64,000 bases of DNA from Natronorubrum thiooxidans (GTDB lineage: Archaea > Halobacteriota > Halobacteria > Halobacteriales > Natrialbaceae): contig NZ_FTNR01000016.1 in assembly GCF_900156475.1 (NCBI RefSeq), positions 1 to 64,000 of the forward strand, given 5' to 3'. Shown here piece after piece: positions 35,201 through 44,891 of the stretch. The stretch's first letter is position 1, and every line of letters begins with the position of its first letter. A program made the position numbers and the translations under genes. The notes beneath the pieces are model-generated. The model searched no databases. It saw only the letters and a program-made list of their open reading frames with translations, and was not told the DNA's origin.

Positions 35201-38200
35201 ACTTTTGTTTCGGCGTCGTCGACTGACTGAATGCCCGTCGGTTGCTCGTCGCGATGGGCGGGCATCGCGTCAGCTGCCTCGGGATCTCGCTCGACTGGGT
35301 ACGCTGGGTCGTCTCCCTCGAGGGAAGTGAAGTACTCCCGTGGCGTCTCGGGCTTGCGGTAGCCCTCTTCGAACGCTCGCTCTTGGTTCCACTCGACGTT
35401 GTGTTCGATTTCCCGATCCAGCTGGTCGTGGAAGAACAGGGCGGCTTCCTCGAGACAGGCTTGGACAGCGCCGAGGTCTGGTTTGGGTTTCAGTCGAAGC
35501 TCCTCAAGATCGGTGTCGATGAGCGCGCTGTTGGGCTCGGCACGCGGCTCGCCGTCTGCGGTCTGGTCTGCACCACTCGTTTCACTGGACTCGCTCTGCG
35601 TGGCGCTGTCGGCCGCAGAATCGCTTCCGGTTTCGTCGGACGTCGTCTCGTCGTCCGACGACTCGAACATCTGCTGGTCGGTGATCGTTTCTTCCGACTC
35701 AGTTTCGGAACTCGAGTCTTGGTTTTCCGATTCGTTGTACGTCTCTGAGTTGGTCGCTGTGCGACTTTCGGCTTCAGATGTGGTCTCGGTCGTGTCGGTA
35801 TTGGTCGGCTGCTCTCCGGGCGTGCTGTCCGACTCCTGTTGGCCCTCGTCGTGAGTCGGTTCGTCCGAGGGCGTCGTGTCGGCCGTCGACGTCGATTCCG
35901 TGGCTGGTTCGTCTCCACCACTCTCGGTTTGCTCGGTGGTTTCTTTGTCAGTAGTCTCTGTGGTTGACTGGCCAGTATTCTCGTTAGTTGACTCGGGAGA
36001 TTCCTCAGTACCAGCGTCGGGACTCGAGCCAGAGCCGTCGTCATCATCTCCGTCGTCGCTGTTGTCTGCGTTCCCTGCGTCGTCGCTTGGTGGGTAGGCA
36101 TCTGGATCGAACGCTTCCTCAGCGATCTCCGGGCCACGATCGTCTCGAGGCGTGTTGATGTAGTAGTGGTCTTCGGTATAGACGATCCCATGTTCACGGC
36201 CACGCTCGAGAGTTGCGTGTGCCTGATCTTCTGAGAGGTCGTGGACGAAAGTCAGACCGAGGATACACTCCTGTTCGGTGAACGAATCGTGAGGGGATCG
36301 GTTGTATTCATCGAGGAGCGCGCTCCAGAAGGTAGGGACAGTGCGGTCACCGAGTGCGAGCTGCTTTCCGTCTTCGATGATGACACCTGCATCAACACCA
36401 GCTCCGATTGCAGCCTTGGCGTCTACTCGCTCGAGGTCGTGAGTGGCGCGCAAACCCATGATGACACCCGGAATATCGATCCCATTTTCGGGACTGTGGC
36501 CGAGTGCATTCCAGACAGCAGTCCAGTTATCTCGCCGTTGCATCTTCGTGATCTGCTCATCCTCGAGGTGCTCACGGTAGGCGTCACGCGGGCCGGGGAG
36601 TCGAACGGCGTCTTCTTCTTCCCCAGCGGGGACGAGTTCGCCTGAGGCGAGGCCGAGTTGAACTGCGTCGGAAACTTGCGTCCGACGAGTGCCGGCGTGT
36701 TGGACGGCGCCGGGCAGTCGCTCGCGATAGATCGGCTTCGTCTCGTCGACGCTTGCTGCCTCCCAGACTCGAGTCCAGAACGTCCGGGTTGTCGGTTTCT
36801 TACTCCCGAAGCGATCAGCGACAGCCTCGTCGTCGATTTCGATATCTTCGGGATCGGTACTTCCGCCTGTGTCGTTTGCGATGTAGTTGTCGTTCAGATC
36901 GTCCATAGCTGCATATTGGTCGAACTCGATCTCTGCGATTCGCTCGGCGCCACTCTCGTCACTCGTATCTCCATCCTCGTCACCGAGAATGTCGATCGTT
37001 CCCTCGTCGTCCGTGTCTTCGACTTCAAAGCCATCGTCGGAGATTTCTGCATCGACCTCGACGTCTTCGACTTCGGTTTCGGCCGTGGCTTCTCCATCAC
37101 TGTCGTCTGCCGTCTCGTCGCTGTCTTCGTTGAGTCCGACGGGGTCGGCGTCGTTGCCCTCCACTGCGAGTGCGGTCAACCCACGGTAGTCGTCCAGATG
37201 TTCGTCGGGGAAGAGTGACTCAAAGGCCTCGGGCGGTGCCTCGTGAACCTGATTGCTATGCGAAACCGATCGTTTTCCGCTGGTGTCCTCTGCTCGGCTG
37301 GGCATTTCCTCGGGCACGAGCGCTTCAGGGATTGGAACAGCCTCTCGAGTGAATCCGGCCCTTTCTGCATCGCTTTCGTTCCCTCCCTCGGCTGGTTGTT
37401 TCTCTTGCTCTTGGTCGAGGACTGCATCTTCAGGAACCTCGGCGATGTTGCTGATTTCCTCAGTAGAGTCTGAATCAGTCGAGGACTCGTCCGACTCTTC
37501 AGCACTGTCAGCCCCACCAGCAGGAGACAGGAAGTCAGGAAGAGGAGTTTGGACGATGTCCCATGCCTCTTCACCCGGAACATCTTGGAACTCTCGCTCG
37601 GGGACGAACGGTTCGTAGACGAGTTGCCAATCTTCTTTGAGGTCACCCAGCGTATCGTATCGCTGTTTCCGGCCTCCGGGGTAGACGACCCATTCATTGT
37701 TGTGAGTGTCGAGCCGACACCACGCCTCAAAGGCATTCGTCGAACCAAAGCGCTCATCGATGCGGAGTTTCCCTTGTTCCTCCGCATCGCTCATCCCATT
37801 ATAGAGCGTCAGTTCGTTGTCGTCGGTTTTCGTCCAGACTGCCTGCTCTCCTCGTTCGATGACTGCGTGCTTTCGCTCGCCGTCAGTGGGTGTCCCCAAC
37901 TGGAGATAGTCTGTCTTGTTGTAGTAGAGCTCCATTGGCGTCCGGTTCTGGAGATCGTCGACTTCCTCAGGGTCTTCGTTCGGACGCATCCGAATATGAC
38001 CTCGAGTGAACATCGGATCTGTGAGGATATGGTTCACCCGAGCAGCTGGTTCTGCACTCTCATCGGACTCCGCTGCAGGGGTGATGAACATAGTCTTCCG
38101 GTCGTTTCGAACAGACCGGGCGAGGTTTTGGAGTGTGCGGGCCGGTTTCTTGTATGTGGCAGTCTCGGCTTCTATCGTGACTGCACCACCGTTAGAGAGT

Positions 38201-41200
38201 TCTGCCGCGATAGGATACTCCTTCTCGAATCGATCCAGCACTTTCGACGCTCGTTTCGCTTTGATTTTGCTCTCAATTGGTGGGAAGGCGATTGCGTCAG
38301 GTAGGCTTTCTTCGTGCTCCTGACGGACGATGGTGACTTCCATCCCGATCGCAGAGAACACGACGAACGCACGTCGCAGAACCTCGTTGTGTTTCTCCGT
38401 CTCGGGCCGCCAGTCTTCGTCGGCTTGCTCAAGGACAGCCCGGATGCCCTTGTCGGTGATCGTGAGTTCGGTGTCCGTATCCGCAATCCGAATCTCGCCG
38501 ACCGGCGTTCCACCAGTCCCACGGAGTGAGTCGTCGTCATCGTCGTCTTCTGTCTCGATGAGTTCGACGTACTCCTCGTCGATCAGGACGCCATCGGGGA
38601 GCTCTTCGAACGCAGTCCCTGTTCGCGTCTTGAATCCGTCCACGATCTCCTCGACGGTGACCGTGAGCATGCCGCCGTCCGAGACTGTCTCGCCTTCGCC
38701 ACCACCGCTCGGTGCGTCGATATTGAACGGCGGGGATGGATCCAGCACGTCGTACTCTGCCTCGAGTGTATCGAGGGCGTTCTGTCGGATCTGCTCGGCC
38801 CACAGCGCCTCGAGGAAACTCTTCGTGATATCGGCTTCGCCGCCGAGATGGGAGAGTGCGTGTTCGGACTCGTCGAGGTCCTGCTCGAGTGGATCGACAC
38901 CGTACTCTGCAAGGCTCTCGGCGATGATCGACTCGGCGTCGGCTTTCGTCCGCCGTGGGGGGTAGTCTGCGAACGTGTTGGGGGCCAGTGGGTCCGACCG
39001 CATTGGCCCGTCTTCGTCCATCACCGAGATCGACGTCAGTGCCGTAAACGCCGGCAACGACATGAACGTACTCGAGTCGATATTCTCGTCATCGAAGCGT
39101 TCGGCGATGATCTTGGCGTCATCAACCTCGGTGACACCGAAGCTGATCAGCGTGTCCGAGTTCCCGAACATCTGCTTGAGCGTCTGCGGGGCGAAGTCCC
39201 GCACCTGCGAAGGGTTCTGCAGGCAGGTGATGACACCCATCTTCCCGGAGCGGGCCTTCGAGAGCATCTTGTCCAAGGCCATGTTCTCCGAGGCGATGTC
39301 GTCGAACTCGTCCATGATCGCGAAGAACGGTTCGCGCTCGGCTTCGGGCATCTTCTCGCGTTTTCGGATGGTCGACCAGACACGACGCATGATCCCCGTC
39401 GAGACGACTTTCCGAATCTCGTCGGAGCGGATCGTGTTCCGGACGAGGATGATCTTCCCTTCTTCGACGGCGTCGGAGATGTTGATCGTCCCGTCACGGT
39501 GGGCGACGATTCCCCGGGAGATGGGGTCTTCGACCCAGTCCTGAATCCGGCGCAGGATCGGGTCGATTTCCTCGTCGTCCATCTGCGCGATTTTCGTGGT
39601 GTACTCGTGGATGAACGTCATCCCCTCTTGGCTGACGACGTTCGAGAACTTCGCCCGACTCTCGCTTTCGGCCAGCACGTAGTACATGTCCACAAGCGTG
39701 AACTTACGCCGCGAGCGGATCATCGCCCGGGCGATGTTACACGTGATCCCCTCCATCTTCGGCCCCCAGTACTCGCCGCCACGCAGGACTGCCCGGAGGT
39801 CGTCGATGATCGACTCGACTTCTCGGTTGAACTCCTTTTCCGTCTCGCAGTTGCCCGGCTCAAGGAAGTTGATACCGGCGACCTGCTCGAAGGTTTCGCT
39901 GCCGGGTTCGACCCAGATGATATCGTCCATCCGGTCGTCGGGCAGCTGTGTTATCAGATCATCGACAGTGTCTCCTTTTGGATCAATGAAGACGTAGCCG
40001 TGTCCCTTCCGGGCGATTTGGTTCATGATATTATTCAGAGTTGTGGATTTCCCTTTCCCCGTCGAACCGAAGACGGTGGCGTGACGGAACCACGAGAACG
40101 GCTCGAGGCCGATTTCTCGGATGCCGTCCATCGGATTGGAATCGTAGCCAAGCCAGATGGGTTCGTCGGGGTTGTCCTTATGCGAATGCATGAGGCGGTC
40201 CCGAACGTCGAAGCCGGCGAACACGTCGCCCTCTTCGGCGTACTCTGTCCCGCTGGCGAACGATTTGAGCTCGAACGGGAAGTACTGCTGAAGCCCCGGC
40301 TCACGACGGAACTGCACGTCACTATCAGCCTGATCGTAGACGTAGTGAGCGTGGTGGGCCGAGTTGTCCATCCCGCGACGATCGGTTGTTGGTAGACCCG
40401 CTTCGGATTTCTCTGGGAGGGAGTCTGGCTGCTGGACCGTCTCGGGTAGGCCCGATGTCGTCTCGACGTCGTCGGGGACAGTATTCTCTTGGTCGGGGTC
40501 TTGGCCTCGAGTGTCGGTCGTTTCCCCAGTGTCTGTTTCGTCTGACTGCGTGGCCGGTTCCTCCGTCTGTTCCGGTTTCTTCTCGGGTGTGTTCCGAGCG
40601 CCGGGTTGATCGAAGATCGAACCGTCCTCAAGGTCCTCAAGGTCGATCCCCATTTCGTCGGCGCGGCGCTCGCGGAACTTCCGGAGGAGGTTGTCGGCTA
40701 CGTGTTCGTTATACCGGGCTTTGATTTTCTCACGGGTGAGTTGGCCGTTGATGAACTGGCGATAGACGTCGTTGAACGCCTCCTGTTTCTCGGGCGTGTC
40801 GACAGTGATGACGTTTTGTGCGCTGTCCGCGCCACCAGTGTCTGAATCATCGGTTTTGTCGTCGAAGAGGAACCGGGCGAGGACTTCTGCCCCTTTCCAG
40901 AGTAGTGAATCGCTTTCGGACGTGTCGCTCGAGACAGTATCTGATTCTTCCGCCGAGTCGCTTGAGAGCGAACTCATCGCGAGGGCATCGCCGCTGACAC
41001 TGGAAGTGTCCCGCTGGTACGCCATATCTGGTGGCTTGACCGTCCGCTTGGCTTGTGCTGGAGGGCGATTACCGGCACCTTTCCGAGTCCAGTCGACGTT
41101 TGTCGATTCGACGCCGTCGCCGGGAAGGTGAGCAGCCGCAGCGAGTTCTTCGACCGTGAGTGCGGTCTGATCGTAGTGGAACTCGCGGCCTGCTGCGCGG

Positions 41201-42162
41201 CGGGCTTCCTCGAGAAGGCCATCGCCATGGTAAGCCAGCGGCGTGAACGTCTGGTCGATCTCGTTGTTGTGGTAGATCGACGAGAAGATCGACCCGATAC
41301 CGTGGGCGTGATGTTTGGCGATGTCTGCGGAAGAGGCAAAGACGAGGTACCGAATGTTGACGTAGAACGCCTGTTTCCCCTCCTGATTGAGGACGGCGTC
41401 TGCTGCTCGCAGGTCCTTTGAGGAGGGGTCGTCTAAGCGAGGACTCCAGTAGCTGCCTCTGACTCGACCATAGGTGAGACTATCGTTGATCTGGTCGGCG
41501 CTAAACTCGTGGAGTTTGTGTCCTTCAGTCCACTTGTCACTCGCGGGTGTGAATACGAACTGGACGATAGCGACTTCATCACTGTAGCCGACGAGTTCGC
41601 TCAGAATACTCTGATAAGGATCACTCTCGAATTGGTCGAGGCCATTCGTTCCTTTGATCGGGCGGTACTTTTCGCTGTGAAGCTCGAGTTTGCCGCCAGA
41701 GACATGCATCCCCGGTTCGATCTCGGGGAATTTGTTCTTGACGGGTTTGATCTCGGAGTTGGGGTAGAGTCCGGAGACCTGCTGGCGGAACTCCCGCTGC
41801 TCAATCGTATCGGGGAGGCCCCAGTGAAACTCAACAGTTTCGTCATTGAGGACGAGTTCGAAGGCGAACTTCTTGGGTTCCTCCGCGAGGTTGAATTTCT
41901 GAGCGAGCCGCGAGTGAGATGCGTTTTCGTTGTGGAGGCTGGCGATGAGTTCTTGGGCGTACTCGAGGCCGTCCTCGTTTTTGTGCGGACGAATGCGGTT
42001 GAGATAGCCTTGGTACGACTCACCTGCTTCCTGTAGTTGGTCGGCCTGTTCTTCTGAGAGTGCTACTGTGTCGTACGGACGTGACCCGAGTTGGTCATGT
42101 CGAATGTATTTGAGCCAGTCGGGCAGTGCATGATCGTCAATACGTCCTAATGGATCAGGCAT
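32254..42162 (-). CDS. Giant conjugation-type ATPase / TOPRIM primase fusion
   Basis: One uninterrupted frame of 3302 residues (start at MPDPLGRIDD; a start 12 codons upstream is possible). Residues 1-420 precede a Ser/Asp-rich linker. An FtsK/VirB4/VirD4-like ATPase follows: Walker A VFGSTGKGKSTTLNN near 700, YVFIDPKGDTVDDLI, Walker B FFAIMDEFDD near 949, and VITCLQNPSQVRDFAPQT. Long acidic linkers and winged-helix-like units (about 1800-2010) come next, then a Ser/Thr/Glu linker (about 2025-2200). The C-terminal third is a DnaG-type region with TOPRIM motifs LVITEGMADAITAHAHG near 2490 and FLQDSDPP near 2540, and a final winged helix (about 3210-3302). Likely pumps and primes transferred DNA. 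Confidence 0.85.
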   Translation of the reverse strand: MPDPLGRIDDHALPDWLKYIRHDQLGSRPYDTVALSEEQADQLQEAGESYQGYLNRIRPHKNEDGLEYAQELIASLHNENASHSRLAQKFNLAEEPKKFAFELVLNDETVEFHWGLPDTIEQREFRQQVSGLYPNSEIKPVKNKFPEIEPGMHVSGGKLELHSEKYRPIKGTNGLDQFESDPYQSILSELVGYSDEVAIVQFVFTPASDKWTEGHKLHEFSADQINDSLTYGRVRGSYWSPRLDDPSSKDLRAADAVLNQEGKQAFYVNIRYLVFASSADIAKHHAHGIGSIFSSIYHNNEIDQTFTPLAYHGDGLLEEARRAAGREFHYDQTALTVEELAAAAHLPGDGVESTNVDWTRKGAGNRPPAQAKRTVKPPDMAYQRDTSSVSGDALAMSSLSSDSAEESDTVSSDTSESDSLLWKGAEVLARFLFDDKTDDSDTGGADSAQNVITVDTPEKQEAFNDVYRQFINGQLTREKIKARYNEHVADNLLRKFRERRADEMGIDLEDLEDGSIFDQPGARNTPEKKPEQTEEPATQSDETDTGETTDTRGQDPDQENTVPDDVETTSGLPETVQQPDSLPEKSEAGLPTTDRRGMDNSAHHAHYVYDQADSDVQFRREPGLQQYFPFELKSFASGTEYAEEGDVFAGFDVRDRLMHSHKDNPDEPIWLGYDSNPMDGIREIGLEPFSWFRHATVFGSTGKGKSTTLNNIMNQIARKGHGYVFIDPKGDTVDDLITQLPDDRMDDIIWVEPGSETFEQVAGINFLEPGNCETEKEFNREVESIIDDLRAVLRGGEYWGPKMEGITCNIARAMIRSRRKFTLVDMYYVLAESESRAKFSNVVSQEGMTFIHEYTTKIAQMDDEEIDPILRRIQDWVEDPISRGIVAHRDGTINISDAVEEGKIILVRNTIRSDEIRKVVSTGIMRRVWSTIRKREKMPEAEREPFFAIMDEFDDIASENMALDKMLSKARSGKMGVITCLQNPSQVRDFAPQTLKQMFGNSDTLISFGVTEVDDAKIIAERFDDENIDSSTFMSLPAFTALTSISVMDEDGPMRSDPLAPNTFADYPPRRTKADAESIIAESLAEYGVDPLEQDLDESEHALSHLGGEADITKSFLEALWAEQIRQNALDTLEAEYDVLDPSPPFNIDAPSGGGEGETVSDGGMLTVTVEEIVDGFKTRTGTAFEELPDGVLIDEEYVELIETEDDDDDDSLRGTGGTPVGEIRIADTDTELTITDKGIRAVLEQADEDWRPETEKHNEVLRRAFVVFSAIGMEVTIVRQEHEESLPDAIAFPPIESKIKAKRASKVLDRFEKEYPIAAELSNGGAVTIEAETATYKKPARTLQNLARSVRNDRKTMFITPAAESDESAEPAARVNHILTDPMFTRGHIRMRPNEDPEEVDDLQNRTPMELYYNKTDYLQLGTPTDGERKHAVIERGEQAVWTKTDDNELTLYNGMSDAEEQGKLRIDERFGSTNAFEAWCRLDTHNNEWVVYPGGRKQRYDTLGDLKEDWQLVYEPFVPEREFQDVPGEEAWDIVQTPLPDFLSPAGGADSAEESDESSTDSDSTEEISNIAEVPEDAVLDQEQEKQPAEGGNESDAERAGFTREAVPIPEALVPEEMPSRAEDTSGKRSVSHSNQVHEAPPEAFESLFPDEHLDDYRGLTALAVEGNDADPVGLNEDSDETADDSDGEATAETEVEDVEVDAEISDDGFEVEDTDDEGTIDILGDEDGDTSDESGAERIAEIEFDQYAAMDDLNDNYIANDTGGSTDPEDIEIDDEAVADRFGSKKPTTRTFWTRVWEAASVDETKPIYRERLPGAVQHAGTRRTQVSDAVQLGLASGELVPAGEEEDAVRLPGPRDAYREHLEDEQITKMQRRDNWTAVWNALGHSPENGIDIPGVIMGLRATHDLERVDAKAAIGAGVDAGVIIEDGKQLALGDRTVPTFWSALLDEYNRSPHDSFTEQECILGLTFVHDLSEDQAHATLERGREHGIVYTEDHYYINTPRDDRGPEIAEEAFDPDAYPPSDDAGNADNSDDGDDDDGSGSSPDAGTEESPESTNENTGQSTTETTDKETTEQTESGGDEPATESTSTADTTPSDEPTHDEGQQESDSTPGEQPTNTDTTETTSEAESRTATNSETYNESENQDSSSETESEETITDQQMFESSDDETTSDETGSDSAADSATQSESSETSGADQTADGEPRAEPNSALIDTDLEELRLKPKPDLGAVQACLEEAALFFHDQLDREIEHNVEWNQERAFEEGYRKPETPREYFTSLEGDDPAYPVERDPEAADAMPAHRDEQPTGIQSVDDAETKVASPNDFMIDGKPYQYLGADHRGWSDSIVDQKQLGWAPVFGKELFYHLEEAGFAHHTMIATGLFTKPRDAYGENSDGEGYVDYTQVDEPKDLSCLFRGRYIFPYHDEDGQVAFFIGRQPDFDTEHGIHPEDFTKGKYAKLATTKNYTIVDEPIYGRETIRDGEPLVITEGMADAITAHAHGIPCISPVTKTFKIKQRETLADIIRSHQIPDVYFLQDSDPPKRVVLDEDDRDHDERACRRAMNIRELFCTGEFPGPSEFTAKTAVSAAANDLLEEMLEDHDICVAPPADPEKDADEETQVTADEVPVHLLTTDADRPRDTGPISEVIEIYNHGPGVDSAVDMGRVLDTHTPSPDETFTGTVQAAADVYREEVIEGDADPEEDDYDLWEEVARRLDVIEVDTETDGEATTKDDADQASLEEPDRFDYGGTNVWLIELPQFGDEKRDLDDYLQNGWLALAPPADWALRLSMEDSPSVEERRDGHTTAPAWMQALTQRADPVADYPTGMETNSLTYPVANDLLHTVGSLPYAAAGDDFPVKSPYVINSDPEADSDELQAAHRHPVADAADLRQDNNALTPAPESPDVYPPLSLFGVIPTIHPTQHPAASGNVSGLVNSDSDSAIDVDPQEIEDRVEEADYKKLTGKHNPIWSLELRDLGLNPGSRGKNPFGHFGESENYFVVIDDDFAYCHKREAVYNFQHFALCDMGHRDGSTSAKGQTLEDYEYFLLWKYARQNGLVPEHTPIPLKGLVGYAIKHDFCDPADLEQFDAAEGPDEGEDGDGSGSDEKALKRNLKLPDDVYFPVLKDIEEETGYTPARLDNSGSREDQTGHGDGPAEAPDVDPDEAIREDALERFGNYYRTGDEWPEPMEQFLTVFVEIDDEISADRDRSSVTPVSDIRDAYNAWAQITLEDLRQDPEKSADEAEVKTYPPGGFSTRLKSALNNDHPKRKVTIEGRGRPRCYFGISLTDQGEQLAQLEGLFAEDE

Positions 42163-42713
42163 GGTTGAAATAACACTGGTCCGTCTACTGAGATACAATC
42201 ATATACTTCGCCAATGAAATTGGTTTTTTGCGATTTCTAACCTCTAATTTTTCGGACGTGGTATTTTCTTCTTTCATAGTTTGTGGATATAGATTCCTCT
42301 ATTCGGACGTTTTTGCACAACTGGAGTGTCAACTTCTCGACTAGCGTGAACTATGTTCGTTCATCCAGAAACGACACTTGGTTCGGTTCTGGAAATTAGG
42401 GGCTCGATAGAGTTATGTTATTCACTTATCGGGGTTCGATTTTGATCACATACAGAGGCAGTTACCCCTCCGTTATAATTCTTTGTGAGTGGGGGGTGTG
42501 AAGCGAAATGCTTTGTAGGATCGCTAGACAGCACCGCCTCAATCGTATTATCTTTGTAGAAAGCTGGTCTGATTGAACTGGAAGCCACTCTGCCAATTGC
42601 ACCTTCACGGCAGACCGATCGAGACGGGTTGCAGTCTGTCCCAGGGAACGGTGAGCAACGAGCCGAAGACGTACTCGAACGAGTTCAGTGAGAAGTGGAG
42701 GTCGTAGTACTCG
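42163..42713. other. Upstream region of the giant gene, no gene seen
   Basis: AT-rich near 42170-42300, consistent with a promoter for the minus-strand giant gene. I see no repeats or frames of note. The 3' half is bounded by the small gene ending at 42714. Confidence 0.4.
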
Positions 42714-42929
42714 CTATTCGCCAGACTCGGCAAGCCACTGCAACGTCTCGACGAGGGCCTGATTCGCAGTCCCGACGGTTGTCCGCTGTGAGAGCGTATT
42801 CGGGCCGCCGATCGGCCCCTCGAGAACGCGCCAAACACCGCCGTCTTGTGCGGCGACGAGCCGTTGCTTGCGATCGTGATCGTCGACAGCGATCATATCG
42901 TCATCAAAATCAAAGTTGATATTGACCAC
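42714..42929 (-). CDS. Small acidic hypothetical protein
   Basis: 71 residues. Alternating strands (MVNINFDFDDDMIAVDDHDR, VWRVLEGPIGG) and a C-terminal helix (TANQALVETLQWLAESGE). It reads in the same direction as the giant gene and about 550 bp upstream of it. The composition is typical of haloarchaeal soluble proteins. No domain recognised. Confidence 0.6.
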   Translation of the reverse strand: MVNINFDFDDDMIAVDDHDRKQRLVAAQDGGVWRVLEGPIGGPNTLSQRTTVGTANQALVETLQWLAESGE

Positions 42930-43033
42930 AGGTTAGTATTCTGCCACGTTGGTTTTGAATGCATCGATAACAGTCCCTACTCGCTATCCGGCGTGAGACT
43001 TGAGCAGGTTTAGGGGAACAGTTGGAACAATAG

Positions 43034-43198
43034 CTCGAGCCACTCCACGGAGATCTGAACGAGGAGTTCCCCGAAGACCGTACCGAGGAACGGATTCAAG
43101 AGTTGCAGAACCTCGAGTTGCTGTATCCTTGCGGTGATGAGTACGTCGAGTACCTCCCAGCGAACGATCCGTGGCATCAACGGAGGCGGTCAGCGTGA
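43034..43198 (+). pseudogene. C-terminal remnant of a winged-helix-like protein
   Basis: After an in-frame TAG the plus strand encodes LHGDLNEEFPEDRTEERIQE, then LQNLELLYPCGDEYVEYLPA and NDPWHQRRRSA with the proper stop. The pattern fits the end of a small regulator. No start codon or N-terminal part remains. Confidence 0.4.
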
Positions 43199-43221
43199 TG
43201 TTTGATATGCACCGCCGGTGT

Positions 43222-43383
43222 TCACTCAGGCAGCATTTGTTCTCCGCAGTTCCCGCAACTAATTCCAGTGAATTCATCACCGGCTTTTATTATGCAGTTT
43301 GCTTCTGACCCGCAGTTGCTGCATACACAGCCCACCGTATCTACTGCATTGTTGCAGCAGTTTGCCCCGACAATATCCTGCAT
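43222..43383 (-). CDS. Small Cys-rich zinc protein
   Basis: 53 residues with nine cysteines, among them NCCNNA, CVCSNCG and SCGNCGEQ; the last four would make a zinc ribbon. The ATG at 43383 lies 14 bp after the stop of the coiled-coil gene and has GGAAC-type purines upstream, so the two are probably one operon. A longer frame exists upstream but would overlap that gene. Confidence 0.6.
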   Translation of the reverse strand: MQDIVGANCCNNAVDTVGCVCSNCGSEANCIIKAGDEFTGISCGNCGEQMLPE

Positions 43384-43396
43384 GACTTTGTAGTTC

Positions 43397-43700
43397 CTAC
43401 CAGCGTCCGACTTCATCCATGCGTTCGATCGCTTCATCAACGGTCTCTTCAAGACTCGCTAATGCTTCTTCCGTCTCGTCTTTATCTAATCTGAGCTGGG
43501 GCAATTCATCAGAAGAGTCCTCTATAGATTCCTGCAAGATCTTTCCCAACTCTGCATCCTTCTGAGACGATTTCTCGATCTGTCTCGTAGCTTGCTGAAG
43601 CGCTTTTCCGAGTAGTTGGTTTTCGCGCTCCAGTTCTCTTACATAGTCGGTACTTCCCGAACGTCGCTTCGTGAACTGTGCTGAGTCATGGACGAACGGA
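43397..43700 (-). pseudogene. Coiled-coil protein, 5' end lost near an IS insertion
   Basis: About 85 coding residues are convincing: STDYVRELERENQLLGKALQ, then QATRQIEKSSQKDAELGKIL and ETEEALASLEETVDEAIERM, a long coiled coil ending EVGRW. Upstream the frame continues into the IS5-type element (left end 43736) and loses protein character. The N terminus is thus missing. Operon partner of the zinc protein at 43222. Confidence 0.5.
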
Positions 43701-43735
43701 GTGAATGCCGGTGTGGTAACTGAGTGAACGGCTCT

Positions 43736-44661
43736 GGTGAATCGCCAGACTGCGCCGACTTGATCCGCCACAACTAGGGAGCTGAAGCGGGAAACGGCGG
43801 ATGGTTCATGTCCAAAATTTCCCGCTTCACTGGGAAGGTCGTGACGTTGGCTAAAAGTGCTGTTGGTGGCCGAGGCGAATCCGCCGCCCCGCAGGGTGGC
43901 GGCGGATTCGCCGACTACGCCGTCGTTTCGCTGCATTGTCTCCGGGTTTACTTGGAGAAATCCTACCGCGAAGCGCTTGATCTTCTGAGCGAAATGCCAC
44001 AAATATTGGCGGAGATCGGCCTTGAGAAGGCCGATCTCCCAGATCACTCGACGCTAGTCAAAGCGTTTGACAGGATCAAGATGGCGGTCTGGCGAGTGCT
44101 GCTGCGCCTGTCGGCGCAGCTGCACGAGTCATCTGGTCACGCTGCGATGGACGCGACATTTTTCGACCGCGAAAACGCGAGCAAACACTACTGCCGTCGC
44201 ACGAACTACCGCGTTCAGACGCTCAAAACAACCGCTCTCGTCGATACAGCGTCACAAGCTATCCTCGACGTTCACTGTACAACCGAGAAACGTCACGACA
44301 CGCAGATCGGCTGGCAACTCGCCCGCCGCAACGCGGGCGAGTTGCACAGCCTCGCCGCCGACAAAGGCTATGACTGGCAACGATTACGTGATAAACTCCG
44401 GGAAGAGGACGTAAGACCGCTAATCAAGCATCGAGAGTTCCGTCCCATCGATCACGCGCATAACGCGCGGATCGATGGGACTCTCTACGGCCAGAGAGCG
44501 CTGTCTGAAACCGTCTTCTCCGTGATCAAGCGCACGCTCGGCAATGCCGTGCGTGCGCGAAGTTGGTATCGTGAGTTCCGTGAAATCGTCCTGATGTGTG
44601 CCGTCTACAACATCAAGCGGGCTGTGAGCTAAGCAAATCCAACGCTGTATGGCGATTCACC
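43736..44661 (+). mobile_element. IS5-type element with 15-bp inverted repeats
   Basis: GGTGAATCGCCAGAC at the left and GTATGGCGATTCACC at the right (one mismatch). It contains one transposase. I see no exact target duplication (ACGGCTCT left, ACGGCCAA right). It separates a coiled-coil gene from the end of an older transposase. Confidence 0.75.
43808..44632 (+). CDS. IS5-family transposase with internal hairpins
   Basis: 274 residues. DDE core: HAAMDATFFDRENASKHY (first Asp near 114), SLAADKGYDWQRLR (second Asp near 180) and SETVFSVIKRTLGNAVRA (Glu near 240). The Gly-rich N-terminal SAAPQGGGGFADY motif is common to this subgroup. Within the coding sequence five perfect stems occur: 43874-43912 (15 bp), 44011-44039 (13 bp), 44101-44120 (8 bp), 44314-44345 (13 bp), 44442-44481 (12 bp). 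They encode normal family residues, so they are not insertions. Confidence 0.88.
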   Translation: MSKISRFTGKVVTLAKSAVGGRGESAAPQGGGGFADYAVVSLHCLRVYLEKSYREALDLLSEMPQILAEIGLEKADLPDHSTLVKAFDRIKMAVWRVLLRLSAQLHESSGHAAMDATFFDRENASKHYCRRTNYRVQTLKTTALVDTASQAILDVHCTTEKRHDTQIGWQLARRNAGELHSLAADKGYDWQRLRDKLREEDVRPLIKHREFRPIDHAHNARIDGTLYGQRALSETVFSVIKRTLGNAVRARSWYREFREIVLMCAVYNIKRAVS

Positions 44662-44891
44662 ACGGCCAAAATCAGTACAAGTCGGTGCAGTCGTACCTTC
44701 CCAAGACCTCATCGAAGGATTACCGTGTCCGGTTGTTCAACTTCACGTTCGCGACGTTGCTGTACAATCTCTGGCGACTCACCGACTTTCTCGTGAAAGT
44801 CGGCATGGACCGTGAGATCAGATCGCCGCCAGTCGTGACCGCCAGGACATTCGTCCGGGCGGTCGGCCAGTCACTGCGAGAGATCGGCTGA
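44649..44891 (+). pseudogene. C-terminal remnant of a DDE transposase
   Basis: 80 residues ending SYLPKTSSKDYRVRLFNFTF, LYNLWRLTDFLVKV... and a final SLREIG resemble the end of the transposase at 52193-53824 (NFSIRLFHFGFAVLLYDLWL LVDFLV, spaced). The body was lost when the IS5-type element inserted. The apparent start codon is fortuitous. Confidence 0.6.

Noticed and set aside
38848-40395. 515-codon plus-strand frame
   Set aside because: Antisense shadow of the giant ATPase gene, whose motifs are on the minus strand.
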